NCBI GenBank assembly: GCA_013041925.1
Contig: JABDRB010000003.1
Coordinates: 62,001-126,000, forward strand
DNA length: 64,000 nt
Direction: 5' to 3'
Source of the DNA: Akkermansiaceae bacterium
Lineage (GTDB): Bacteria > Verrucomicrobiota > Verrucomicrobiia > Verrucomicrobiales > Akkermansiaceae
The stretch's first letter is position 1; each line of letters opens with the position of its first letter. The notes under the pieces were generated by a model. The model was not told the origin of the DNA. It made no database searches and worked only from the letters and a program-made list of their open reading frames with translations. Of the stretch, positions 18,771 through 27,836 are shown piece by piece. A program made the translations under genes and the position numbers.

Positions 18771-19865
18771 CTATTCATCACCCGGCTTTGCCAGCTCGGG
18801 CGATTTCACATACGTCCAACGCGGCGCCACCATGGTATCGATCCACACGCACTTCTTAGAGTGACTATTCTCAGGGAAGCGCAGGCGTAACATCAATGGC
18901 TCGGGATCAGGATCGGGCGTATCCTCCGCATAATCCTCAATCCTCTTCAAAAAATGGCTGATATCCATGGCCACTCTGCTGTCTTTTTCGACAAAACCAA
19001 AAAGGTGATCATCGGAATCACGCGTCGTCAACTGGTAACAATCAAACCGATCCTCATCCCTGAACTCGTAGGCGTAAAAGTTGTCACGCTTGATAAACAC
19101 CCGCATCACCACAGGCGCAGGTGGACTTTTTTCCAAGTATTCATTCCACGCCACAGGCAGATAACAAACATCGCTTTCCCAATCCACCCTAAAGGTGCCA
19201 TCATCCAGCTGCTCTAACAAAATCCTGTACTTGCCACCATCCAACAAATCAACCTGACCGTAAACAAAAGACTGATTTTCCAGCCCAATCGATCGTATTC
19301 GCTCAAAACCCCGAAAACTTTTTGGCGTCATCTCTTTACCCTTATAAAAGGCCTGCATCATCGGTTTAACCCGATCAGGATGCCGAACATAAGGTAATTT
19401 TTCTTCGACGCTTGTCGCCATCAAATACCCGAGCACGCAGTCCTGCATCAAATCCAAGGTCTGGCGAACCTCCTTCATTTCCTTGATGGAATCAACCTCC
19501 ATCTCCCTCATTTCATCCACAGCCCCCTTCAGACTAGGCTGGGCCTCAAACACATTCATTACCGCCCATCCAGCGAGCCCGAGCACGGCCACCCCGCCTA
19601 AAACAAACCATCCCATCGGGAGGGATTTTTTTTCATGTCCACCCCACAGGGCTTCCGAATCAATATTTCCCTCGTCCTGATCGAGAATGCCGGTCACATC
19701 AGGCTCGAATGATCTCGCCTTCGTCTGCTCACTCGCAACGGGCTTCAGTATTTCCACATCTTCGGCCATATTTCCAGGAACCTCATCCAAGACCTCCAAC
19801 CGTGCAGGCTCCAGCTCTTCAAAAAGCTCCCGCAATTCTTGCTCATTTGGTTCCTGCTCTTTCAT
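18771..19865 (-). CDS. Single-pass membrane protein of unknown function
   Basis: A 364-residue protein I do not recognise. The first 80 residues are acidic (Glu-rich, likely cytoplasmic). One transmembrane helix lies at about residues 84-103 (MGWFVLGGVAVLGLAGWAVM). It is followed by a short helical region and a mixed alpha/beta domain of about 230 residues containing many aromatic and acidic residues, without a motif known to me. It diverges from a glycosyltransferase gene. The topology suggests an inner-membrane-anchored periplasmic domain. Confidence 0.75.
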   Translation of the reverse strand: MKEQEPNEQELRELFEELEPARLEVLDEVPGNMAEDVEILKPVASEQTKARSFEPDVTGILDQDEGNIDSEALWGGHEKKSLPMGWFVLGGVAVLGLAGWAVMNVFEAQPSLKGAVDEMREMEVDSIKEMKEVRQTLDLMQDCVLGYLMATSVEEKLPYVRHPDRVKPMMQAFYKGKEMTPKSFRGFERIRSIGLENQSFVYGQVDLLDGGKYRILLEQLDDGTFRVDWESDVCYLPVAWNEYLEKSPPAPVVMRVFIKRDNFYAYEFRDEDRFDCYQLTTRDSDDHLFGFVEKDSRVAMDISHFLKRIEDYAEDTPDPDPEPLMLRLRFPENSHSKKCVWIDTMVAPRWTYVKSPELAKPGDE

Positions 19866-19934
19866 ACGCTTTATTGTGATTTATACCAATTGCTGTATCG
19901 ACGCAACCACCGAGCACGTTTATTGTCCTCACCC

Positions 19935-21083
19935 GTGAGCAACAATGCGGACATCCTTATACTCACCGCAGGTTTTGGTGAGGGACACAACAGTGCCGCA
20001 TCCAACCTGCACCGTGCCCTTGAACCACATGCCACGACACTCTGCGTAGACCCCTGCGCACTAGGTGCCCCATTCCTCAATAACCGCATTCGCAGCTTCT
20101 ACCGAGGCATCACCACCCATGCCCCCTGGCTCTGGAGAAAAATTTACCTCTCCACCGAAAAACAGGATTTCTCCAAGGATCGGCTCCCGATGATGCGTCA
20201 ACCAGAAAACAAACTGCGCGAGCTCATCAACCATCACCGACCCAAGGTGATTGTCAGCACCTACCCGCTCTATCCCTATTTTCTTAAACGAATCCTCCAA
20301 CACGGAGAAGCCAGCGACTCACACAGGATCCCCGTGATCACCGTTGTGACAGATTCCATCGAAATCAACGCCGCATGGAGAAAAGCCCCCACCGACTATT
20401 GGCTCGTCACTGACCAGCGCACCCGTGAGGCTCTTACACGCCAAGGTCTCCCTGAAACTCAAATCATCGAAACAGGCTTTCCCGTTCACCCCCATTTTGC
20501 TGAACTCACTCCCGTCACTGCGGATGACGACCTCAACCCCTTCCGCATCCTCTACTTCCCGACACCCAAAAAACCCCACGTCCGCCGTGTCTCACGTGAG
20601 CTTCTCGAAGCCACCGATCATCACACCACTCTCACGATTGTCCTAGGACGAAATATGAAAAAACTCTACAGCCGCGCACGCGAAATCAAAGTGGCCTACC
20701 CAGGCCGCGTCACCATCAAAGGCTGGTCAAAAAAAGTTCCAGAGCTCCTCAATCAACACCACCTCGTTGTCGGAAAAGCCGGCGGCGCCACTGTGCACGA
20801 ATCCCTCGCCGCAGCCTGCCCAATGCTCATCCATCATCTTGTGCCTGGTCAGGAAGAAGGAAATCTGGAACTTCTGCGCCATCTTCATGGTGGCCACCTC
20901 GCCGATACCCCCGGCGCACTTTCCTCCCATCTCCGTGAAATGCTCGCCGATAACGCATCCGCATGGAGGTCCATGAAACGCAACCTTGCACGAAATGCCC
21001 GCCCATCCGCTGCGCACACCGCCGCAAACTTTATCCTCAGTCAATTACGAAAGCACGAGGAAAACCAAGAGGACAAGCATTAG
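19935..21083 (+). CDS. MGDG synthase/UgtP-like glycosyltransferase (GT28/MurG fold)
   Basis: A GT-B glycosyltransferase resembling diacylglycerol glycosyltransferases. N-terminal ILILTAGFGEGHNSAA is the family's MGDG_synth loop, and KAGGATVHESLAAACPMLIHHLVPGQEEGN is the C-terminal sugar-nucleotide site. About 382 residues from a GTG at 19935, just before the first conserved strand; an upstream frame from 19839 would overlap the divergent neighbour and has no homology-like content. The likely product is a glycolipid. The acceptor and the donor (UDP-Glc or UDP-Gal) cannot be told. Confidence 0.82.
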   Translation: MSNNADILILTAGFGEGHNSAASNLHRALEPHATTLCVDPCALGAPFLNNRIRSFYRGITTHAPWLWRKIYLSTEKQDFSKDRLPMMRQPENKLRELINHHRPKVIVSTYPLYPYFLKRILQHGEASDSHRIPVITVVTDSIEINAAWRKAPTDYWLVTDQRTREALTRQGLPETQIIETGFPVHPHFAELTPVTADDDLNPFRILYFPTPKKPHVRRVSRELLEATDHHTTLTIVLGRNMKKLYSRAREIKVAYPGRVTIKGWSKKVPELLNQHHLVVGKAGGATVHESLAAACPMLIHHLVPGQEEGNLELLRHLHGGHLADTPGALSSHLREMLADNASAWRSMKRNLARNARPSAAHTAANFILSQLRKHEENQEDKH

Positions 21084-21145
21084 TTACGGCTTGACTCCCA
21101 CTCCCTCATTAAGGCATCCCGCACTGCACTCACCCACCTCATCAC

Positions 21146-21736
21146 ATGGATTTTCTTTTTGATATTGGCAACGTCATCGTTGGCGTCGATTTCATCCCGG
21201 CACTGAGTCGGCTCGCCCCATCTGGCACACAGGACATCGATTCTCGTCTTGATCAGATTATCGATCGCAAAGACGAGTTTGAGGCGGGCCTCATTGCCCC
21301 CGATGTTTACTTCCCTTGGGCGGCCAACTTACTCAACTTCGCCGGCAGCCATGAGGAGTTCCTGACGACATGGGTCGATATCTTCACGCCCAATACTCCG
21401 ATGTGGAAGAGTATCGAAAAACTTCATGCCGCAGGCCACCGGCTCATTCTTTTCTCCAACATCAACAATCCTCACAAGGATTACCTGATCAAAAAATACC
21501 CTGTCTTCCAATACTTCACCGGCGGCATCTTTTCTTATCAAACGGGCCATATCAAGCCAGAGCCGGCCATCTATCAACTGGCCACCCAACAATACCATCT
21601 CACCCCCGAGACGACCGCATACATCGATGATCTCCCCGCAAATATCAACGCGGGCAAAGAGGCCGGTTTCATCTGTCATGAATACCGCACCGACCGCCAT
21701 CGCGACTTCCTCGACTGGGTGGAACCCCTCCTCTAA
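21146..21736 (+). CDS. HAD-superfamily (YihX-like) phosphatase
   Basis: A 196-residue HAD subfamily IA hydrolase. Motif I FDIGNVI contains the nucleophile Asp6, motif II LILFSNIN, motif III Lys in HIKPEPAIYQ, and motif IV YIDDLPANINAGKEAG. The DxGNV variant of motif I resembles YihX, a sugar-phosphate phosphatase of E. coli, but the substrate here is unknown. It lies between the glycosyltransferase and mgtE on the same strand with about 60-bp gaps. Confidence 0.85.
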   Translation: MDFLFDIGNVIVGVDFIPALSRLAPSGTQDIDSRLDQIIDRKDEFEAGLIAPDVYFPWAANLLNFAGSHEEFLTTWVDIFTPNTPMWKSIEKLHAAGHRLILFSNINNPHKDYLIKKYPVFQYFTGGIFSYQTGHIKPEPAIYQLATQQYHLTPETTAYIDDLPANINAGKEAGFICHEYRTDRHRDFLDWVEPLL

Positions 21737-21791
21737 GCTCATTTAGTCATTTTGCTATTTGGCTTTTCCAATTTCCCGTCTAGAAACAGTC

Positions 21792-23186
21792 ATGCCTGAG
21801 GAGAGTAGAACACTGGATATTGAGGGGCTTGAACTGGCCATCGCCAAGCAAGACGCCAAGGCATTCCTATCCGCCAGCGAGGAGTTGCACTACGCGGACT
21901 TAGCCTCCGTGTTTGAAAACCTTGACGATGATGAGCGTGCATTCTTCACCTCAAACATCAGCTTAGACCTGTTTCCCAAAATTCTGGCCGAGCTGCCAGA
22001 CACCTTAATCGAGGAGACACTCGAGCGATTCGACACCGAGGCCCAGCAGAATATCCTCAGCCAATTGCTCGATGACGATCGAGCCGATATCCTCCAAGAC
22101 GTTGGGTCCCAAGCACGGCAACGCTACCTCGCCATGCTCAAACCCGATGAGCAGGAAACCACACGCAGCCTGATGCGCTACGATGAGGACACCGCCGGTG
22201 GACGGATGACCACCAACGCTGCAAAAATCAAAATCGGAACAAGCGTCAAGGGGGCACTCGATATTCTACGCGAATACATAGACTCAGCCGAATCCCTCGC
22301 CCGCATCTATGTCGTCGATGAAGAAGGGCGCCTGAAAGGAAAAATTCGCCTGCGTGAGCTCGCATTCAGCGACAGAGAAACCCCCGTGGAACAGATCATG
22401 CAGGAGATCGATATCTCGATTCTAGCGACTGCCGATCAGGAAGATGCTGCACAGATTTTTGCCAAATACGACATGACCCTGCTCCCTGTCGTCGATGAAT
22501 ACGATCGACTACTCGGTATCATCACCCACGATGATGTCCTTGAAATCCTCGAGGAAGAATCCACCGAGGACATCGAGAAAATGTCGGGTATCGCAGGTGA
22601 ACAATCCGAGGAAACCTACCTCAACACCTCGATCTACACCCACTTCAAGCGCCGGTTCCCTTGGTTGCTCGTCCTCGCCCTGCTTGCAATCTCATCTGGC
22701 TACGTCATGCTTCGCTTCGAACACGTTCTGAGCAGCATTTTCCTCCTCGCGCTCTACCTGCCGATGGTCGTCGCCGCAGGAGGAAATACTGGTGGTCAAG
22801 CGGCTGCCATGGTCATCCGGGCCATGTCCTTGGGGGAACTTGAGTCAGGTTCAACATGGAAAGTCTTCCTCAAGGAATTAGCCCTAGGTGCCCTCTTAGG
22901 CATCGTCCTCGGCATTTGTATCGCATTAATCACCACGTTTATCCTGCCCGCATTTGCCCCTAAGATCCCCTCCAACATCAGCCTAGCCAACTTCGCCCTT
23001 GCTGTCGCCGTCGCCTTAGCCGCGCAAATCACCACATCCACCCTATCGGGCGCGCTACTGCCCATTGGCGCCCGTGCCATCAAACTCGATCCTGCCGTTG
23101 TCGCGGCACCCGCCATCACCACCTTAGTTGACATCTCTGGCATGGTCATCTATTTCACCGCCGCTAGGACCATTCTCTCACTCTAA
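21792..23186 (+). CDS. mgtE: Magnesium transporter MgtE
   Basis: Mg2+ channel/transporter of about 464 residues from the ATG at 21792; a TTG-started extension adds only 11 residues. The cytosolic part has an N-terminal superhelical MgtE_N domain (about 1-130) and two CBS domains (about 135-255), which gate the pore by sensing Mg2+. The C-terminal five-helix membrane domain carries the conserved GGNTGGQAAAM pore segment. No Mg2+ riboswitch was seen in the short upstream gap. Confidence 0.95.
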   Translation: MPEESRTLDIEGLELAIAKQDAKAFLSASEELHYADLASVFENLDDDERAFFTSNISLDLFPKILAELPDTLIEETLERFDTEAQQNILSQLLDDDRADILQDVGSQARQRYLAMLKPDEQETTRSLMRYDEDTAGGRMTTNAAKIKIGTSVKGALDILREYIDSAESLARIYVVDEEGRLKGKIRLRELAFSDRETPVEQIMQEIDISILATADQEDAAQIFAKYDMTLLPVVDEYDRLLGIITHDDVLEILEEESTEDIEKMSGIAGEQSEETYLNTSIYTHFKRRFPWLLVLALLAISSGYVMLRFEHVLSSIFLLALYLPMVVAAGGNTGGQAAAMVIRAMSLGELESGSTWKVFLKELALGALLGIVLGICIALITTFILPAFAPKIPSNISLANFALAVAVALAAQITTSTLSGALLPIGARAIKLDPAVVAAPAITTLVDISGMVIYFTAARTILSL

Positions 23187-23312
23187 GACGATCATTCCCC
23201 GTAGCGACACCTCCCACATGCCGTTCCGTTTCGGTTCAAGATGTAGCTCCCCTCTTGGCCATAAAGGATAATCTGGACGAGCAAGCGATATCGAGCTATT
23301 TTCCGAAACAAG

Positions 23313-23447
23313 ATGAAATCCTGCCTCAGCCTCCTCATTACCCTGTTTATCTTTCTGCTTTTCGCCGGCACGGCTGGGCTTATCTGGTATACGAGCTCAT
23401 CCACCGAGTTCAGCAAAGGTCCAGAAGCTGAGACGCTTGAGCCATGA
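23313..23447 (+). CDS. Micro-membrane protein (44 aa) translationally coupled to nadD
   Basis: A short ORF of 44 codons with one obvious transmembrane helix at about residues 5-25 (LSLLITLFIFLLFAGTAGLI) and a short polar acidic tail ending TLEP. Its stop overlaps the nadD start in an ATGA arrangement (nadD ATG at 23444, stop TGA at 23445). No family is recognised. The hydrophobic N-terminus could also be an uncleaved signal anchor. It is supported by the tight overlap, the plausible composition and the ATG start; expression is unproven. Confidence 0.6.
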   Translation: MKSCLSLLITLFIFLLFAGTAGLIWYTSSSTEFSKGPEAETLEP

Positions 23448-24046
23448 GCCAGAAGCGGGACAACAGTGGGAAAAAGCGTATCGCCCTGTTTGGCGGAACC
23501 TTTGATCCGATTCACCTCGGCCATACACATCTGGCCGCGGCAGCAGTTGATCAGCTCAACCTCGACCGTGTGATTTTCCTGCCCTGCCACCAATCGCCTC
23601 ACAAACTGGGAGCATCCCATGCCAGCGCTAGCCAACGACTGGCCATGTGCCAACTGGCCACGGATGCATTCGATTGGGCTCAGGTGGACGATCACGACCT
23701 GCGGGGGGCTGGGCCGTGGTATTCTTGGCTGACGGCCGAGGCGATGCATCGACGTTTCCCAGACGCGCGGTTATACTGGCTAATGGGCACCGATCAATGG
23801 CAGGCGCTGCCGCGTTGGAGTCGCCCAGATCACCTGTCGGATCTTGTTGAATTTATTGTTTTCACCCGTGGCGATGCGCCATCCCCCCGATCAGGATATC
23901 GATTGCATCCCATCGTGGGTGACCATCCAGCATCCGCCACCGAGATCCGAAGAACCATGCGCGATCGTGCGACCACTGGATTAATGACCCACTGGCTTCA
24001 TCCTGCGGTGGCCGATTACATCACGGATCAGGCTCTTTACGGCTGA
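23444..24046 (+). CDS. nadD: Nicotinate-nucleotide adenylyltransferase
   Basis: Adenylates nicotinate mononucleotide in NAD synthesis. The 200 residues include the nucleotidyltransferase motif IALFGGTFDPIHLGHTHLA and the C-terminal ISATEIR-like motif ASATEIRRTM. LYWLMGTDQW is the family's GxDxxxxxxxW segment. Its start overlaps the stop of a small membrane ORF by 4 bp, suggesting translational coupling. Confidence 0.95.
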   Translation: MSQKRDNSGKKRIALFGGTFDPIHLGHTHLAAAAVDQLNLDRVIFLPCHQSPHKLGASHASASQRLAMCQLATDAFDWAQVDDHDLRGAGPWYSWLTAEAMHRRFPDARLYWLMGTDQWQALPRWSRPDHLSDLVEFIVFTRGDAPSPRSGYRLHPIVGDHPASATEIRRTMRDRATTGLMTHWLHPAVADYITDQALYG

Positions 24047-24152
24047 ATGATTGACGTTTTCGAAAAATCACGCTTACATTGCTTCACCACCTCCGATCAA
24101 AAAAATTTCTCTTACCATCCATCTTCTCCACTCACATTAACTCGCCCCAGAT

Positions 24153-24920
24153 ATGAAACATTCCATCACCCGACTTCTTCCTGCCCTCGCTATCGCCCTC
24201 GTCATTTTATCACCCGCGATTGCCCAGAAAAAAGCCGAAGAAGAAACGCCCCAACCGATTGTGGAAACTTGGCAACAGTTCATGAATCTGCCGAAAGCGC
24301 AGCGTCAGGAGTATTCCCAAAAACTCGTTAAGGCCCAGAACCTATTTAGCCAGAAACGCCTCTTTGATACCCTCGAAAAAATCGATGAACTGGACAAAAT
24401 CTTCCCTGATCACCCAAGTGCATTAAACCTCAGAGGCGCCTGTTACGTTGAAATCCGCTCATTTAAAAAAGCCAATAAGATCTTTGAAAAAATCCTCACC
24501 ATCTCGCCCGATAACACCAACGTCCAATTTAACCTCGCCGAGGTTGACTTCGTCACCAAAAACTGGACCTCAGCCTATGACAGATTCACCCAACTCATCC
24601 CGCGTCTGCCTAGCCGTAACAAGGGATTGATCCGCCTGTGCGAATTCAAACTCCTCCTGTGCCAACTCAAGACGGGCCGCGTCAAGGAGGCGATTGCCCT
24701 TAGAGATCAATATGATGCTTGGGACGACTCCCCGTATTATTACTACTCCCGTGCTGCCATCTTCTACCATGAGGACAACAAAAAGGAGGCTGAAAAAATG
24801 CTCAACAACGCCCGATTCGTCTGGCGTAATGACGCCGCTCTTTCAGCGTGGCAAGACACACTCATCGAGTTCGGCTACATCCGCAGCTTCTACGGCGAAA
24901 ATGCCGAAAATGCGAAGTAG
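24153..24920 (+). CDS. Secreted tetratricopeptide-repeat protein
   Basis: A 255-residue exported protein. Signal peptide MKHSITRLLPALAIALVILSPAIA, then helical repeats. Two or three degenerate TPR motifs cover about residues 65-150 (ALNLRGACYVEIRSFKKANKIFEKILTI then NVQFNLAEVDFVTKNWTSAYDRF), and further helices follow. TPRs bind proteins; no catalytic motif is present. It is the last plus-strand gene before the convergent dCMP deaminase. Confidence 0.82.
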   Translation: MKHSITRLLPALAIALVILSPAIAQKKAEEETPQPIVETWQQFMNLPKAQRQEYSQKLVKAQNLFSQKRLFDTLEKIDELDKIFPDHPSALNLRGACYVEIRSFKKANKIFEKILTISPDNTNVQFNLAEVDFVTKNWTSAYDRFTQLIPRLPSRNKGLIRLCEFKLLLCQLKTGRVKEAIALRDQYDAWDDSPYYYYSRAAIFYHEDNKKEAEKMLNNARFVWRNDAALSAWQDTLIEFGYIRSFYGENAENAK

Positions 24921-24987
24921 TCACGTGTTCAAACTTCCCACTCGAAACAACACGCCTCCTTTATACAAAAAGGAGAACGCGTTGGTA

Positions 24988-25434
24988 TTATCTCAGCGGG
25001 TATTCGGTGACTTGTTCGAATTTGATTCCGTAAGTTTCCGCAATCTCAGGAGCCGCCGAATCTTGGTAAACATCACGAAAATAGATCTCCTTCACTCCAT
25101 AAGCGCAGAGCGTTTGCATACAGGCGGTGCATGGCATCGTTGTGGATGCAATGATCTTCACCTCGCCGCGTTTAAATAAGCTGCAGAGATTGATCTCGGC
25201 ATGCAGCATAAATTTCTGCCGTGCGTCCCGATCGTCCCAAAATCCAGCTGGGGCATCGAAGCCGGGAGCCAGCCCATTGTAGGCGGTCCCGACGACTCGG
25301 TTATCAAAGTCGAGTGCCGCAGCCCCGACCTTGCGAAATGGATCCTCGGATCGCAAGCTCGCCACATGTGCCAGCGCCATCGCATATTGCGGGATGTTGA
25401 TACGCTCACCTTGCGAAACTCGATCATTGTCCAT
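24988..25434 (-). CDS. dCMP deaminase family protein
   Basis: A zinc deaminase of 148 residues with the signature MLHAEINLC (His78 ligand, Glu80 acid/base) and TMPCTACM (Cys102 and Cys105 ligands). The architecture fits a ComEB/deoxycytidylate deaminase making dUMP for thymidylate synthesis. The N-terminal LAHVASLRSEDPFRKVGAAALD aligns with the family. It lies 140 bp downstream of holB on the same strand. A tRNA or guanine deaminase is less likely because of the dCMP-type N-terminus. Confidence 0.85.
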   Translation of the reverse strand: MDNDRVSQGERINIPQYAMALAHVASLRSEDPFRKVGAAALDFDNRVVGTAYNGLAPGFDAPAGFWDDRDARQKFMLHAEINLCSLFKRGEVKIIASTTMPCTACMQTLCAYGVKEIYFRDVYQDSAAPEIAETYGIKFEQVTEYPLR

Positions 25435-25573
25435 AGCCGAAATCGAACACGGGCGGCATTGTGTTGTCGAGTCCTTTGATGAGGGAAGTCAAAAAACACG
25501 CGCTATGCCTACGCAGGAGACACGTCCACAGCATGATCACGCTACCACGAACGATCACCACTCACGATGACGA

Positions 25574-26590
25574 CTACCCAAAAGCAGTCAGGAATGCCAC
25601 CTCGAGTGCAAGCTGCTCCTGAACATTTGTTTCCATATGCGCGCGGAGTTGATCCATGGCATCCATGCGTTCAAGAAGATCAGTCAGATCATGCCGATGA
25701 GCCACCTGCGCGGTGATTTGTTTTTCGTCGGGAAAGTCGAGACGCTCAACCGAGCACTTTTGGCGAACGACATCTCCCATCCACGAAACCAAGACCTCGA
25801 GAAGCTTTTCCCGCTCCCTGATGTATTCAGATTCCGTCTGCGCGAGGTAGAATTTTTCACGTTTACTCAGCCAATCTCCCTCGGTCGTGTTTTTATATTT
25901 TTTGGTTTCCTCTTTCAGTGCCAGATCGTTCCTCTTGCTGATTTCTGCGCGCCGCTTGGTGAGGATCGAGCTAAACGATGCCCGCAAGGACAAGGCCGAT
26001 CCGACACTCCCCATCCCCTGCCGTGCCATGGATGACAAAGCGGAAAGAAGTTCGTCCTGTGAGGCTGTTGTCGCCCGGCCATCATCCGTCGCCATCAACG
26101 GCAGGCGGACGCAACGCGATAGAATCGTCGGCAGGAGGAGTTCCGGAGCATCACTGATCAGCAGCAGCAAACAATCAGCAGGCGGCTCTTCCAACGTCTT
26201 CAAAAAGGCATTTTCGGCCCCCACGCCCATGCGATCGGCACCTAGAATCACTCCCACCTTCCACTTCCCCGGAGCGGACGCCACGTAGAAAGATTTTTCC
26301 AATTCACGGATGTCATCGACGACAATCCGGCGTGATTTAGACTGCGGACGAACAAGACGCACCAAATCTCCTTCGAGTTCATCAAGGGATTTTTGCACGG
26401 GCTCTACCACTTCACCAAAAAGATTCGCGCCACCAGTGTCGGGTGCTGGGTTGATTAGAGAAATCACCCGAGCTGCCAAATCGGCTTTACCGCTCCCCGC
26501 CTCGCCTGTGATCAAAAAGGCATGCGCAAGCCTCCCTCTCTCGTGAGCCGACTGCATCAAGTCATAAGCTTTATCTGCGGTGAATGCCAT
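25574..26590 (-). CDS. holB: DNA polymerase III delta-prime subunit (clamp loader)
   Basis: Clamp-loader subunit of about 338 residues from the ATG at 26590; an upstream in-frame Met adds 19 unconserved residues. AAA+ features: AHAFLITGEAGSGKADLA (P-loop), VILGADRMGVGAENAFLKTLEEPP (sensor/Walker B region, no acidic DExx, typical of delta-prime), and the SRC motif in LPTILSRCVRLP. The C-terminal helical part is consistent with subunit packing. The thioredoxin-like gene diverges 202 bp upstream. Confidence 0.88.
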   Translation of the reverse strand: MAFTADKAYDLMQSAHERGRLAHAFLITGEAGSGKADLAARVISLINPAPDTGGANLFGEVVEPVQKSLDELEGDLVRLVRPQSKSRRIVVDDIRELEKSFYVASAPGKWKVGVILGADRMGVGAENAFLKTLEEPPADCLLLLISDAPELLLPTILSRCVRLPLMATDDGRATTASQDELLSALSSMARQGMGSVGSALSLRASFSSILTKRRAEISKRNDLALKEETKKYKNTTEGDWLSKREKFYLAQTESEYIREREKLLEVLVSWMGDVVRQKCSVERLDFPDEKQITAQVAHRHDLTDLLERMDAMDQLRAHMETNVQEQLALEVAFLTAFG

Positions 26591-26792
26591 CGTGCGCCCA
26601 TCCTGCCCATCATTCTGCCTTGGGCAATCTGAAAAGTGTGTCAACAAGTGATAAAATCAGACAGTTTACCCACTTAGGGACGGTATCATTGGACAAAGGG
26701 GGCAAAAAACGCCAATTTCACACACGCGAATGCGAGTGAGCATGGGCTCCGATGCGCTAAAATCTCCCTTGCCAACACATTGACCACTTACC

Positions 26793-27770
26793 ATGAAAAC
26801 CATACAACTCGCCAGTCTTGCGCTGGCCATGACCGCATCCATTGCCACCGCTGGCGGTGACGGATGGATGACCGACTTTGAAGCAGCCAAGAAAAAGGCC
26901 GCCTCAGAAAACAAGGATCTACTCGTCGACTTCACCGGCTCAGATTGGTGTGGCTGGTGTATCAAACTCAACAAGGAAGTCTTTTCACACGACCCGTTCA
27001 AAAAGGGTGTTGCCGATACGTTTGTGCTCGTTGAACTTGATTTCCCAAAAGATACATCGGGTATCAGCGAAGCCACTCAAAAGCAAAATGCCGCGCTTAA
27101 GAAAAAATTCAAGATCAGGGGATTCCCCACCATTCTCCTCCTCGATGCCAAGGGCCTCCCCTTCGCACGGACGGGTTACCAAGCCGGCGGGCCTGAGAAG
27201 TATGTCGCCCACCTTGATACGCTACGCGCCAAGCGTGTGGCTCGTGATCAGGGGTTCGCAGCGGCGGCGAAGCTGACCGGAGTCGAAAAAGCCAAGGCAT
27301 TGGTCGGGGTAATTAAAAGCCTCCCTGATGAATACCTCGAACACTATAGCGAGGTCGTCGAACAAATCGCAAAGCTCGACCCGAAGGACGAAACCGGATT
27401 CGTCGCCAAACAAATGCGTAAAACGGCGATGGAGACACTAGCAAAAGATGTCATGTCCGCTATGCGCGCAGGTAAAACCGATGATGCGATCACCCAAATT
27501 GACAAGTTCATCACCGACAACAAGCTTGAGGGTGAGGAAAAACAGGGAATTCTCGGCATGAAAATGAACCCACTTCTCAGCGCCAAAAAGTTTGATGCCG
27601 CCGCGCAAGTGATCGATGAGCTGATTGCCATCGACCCCAACAGCAAAGGCGCCCAGTTTGCTAAGAGCTTTAAACCTCGCCTCCAAAAAATGAAGGAGGC
27701 CGCAAGCCAACCTAAAAAACCAAACCCACCCCATGGTCAACCTGGCCACGTGCATGGTCACGGCGGGTAA
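26793..27770 (+). CDS. Secreted thioredoxin-like protein with His-rich tail
   Basis: A 325-residue exported protein. Signal peptide ends about residue 20. A thioredoxin-fold domain (about 27-150) has the active site SDWCGWC (Cys53/Cys56) and cis-Pro in RGFPTILLLD, the Thioredoxin_7/DUF255-like form. The C-terminal half is helical and TPR-like, and the last residues are Pro/His-rich (PPHGQPGHVHGHGG), a possible metal-binding tail. Likely a periplasmic disulfide oxidoreductase; its partner is unknown. A terminator follows. Confidence 0.85.
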   Translation: MKTIQLASLALAMTASIATAGGDGWMTDFEAAKKKAASENKDLLVDFTGSDWCGWCIKLNKEVFSHDPFKKGVADTFVLVELDFPKDTSGISEATQKQNAALKKKFKIRGFPTILLLDAKGLPFARTGYQAGGPEKYVAHLDTLRAKRVARDQGFAAAAKLTGVEKAKALVGVIKSLPDEYLEHYSEVVEQIAKLDPKDETGFVAKQMRKTAMETLAKDVMSAMRAGKTDDAITQIDKFITDNKLEGEEKQGILGMKMNPLLSAKKFDAAAQVIDELIAIDPNSKGAQFAKSFKPRLQKMKEAASQPKKPNPPHGQPGHVHGHGG

Positions 27771-27797
27771 ACAGCCACTCATCATCCCATCAACATC

Positions 27798-27828
27798 AAA
27801 CGCGTCGGCTATCCGGCGCGTTTTTTTT
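27798..27828 (+). terminator. Rho-independent terminator after thioredoxin-like gene
   Basis: CGCGTCGG pairs with CCGGCGCG (one G-U) around a CTAT loop, followed by eight T residues. It lies about 30 bp after the stop and also about 10 bp from the convergent cbiX stop. Confidence 0.9.
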
Positions 27829-27836
27829 GCACCCGC

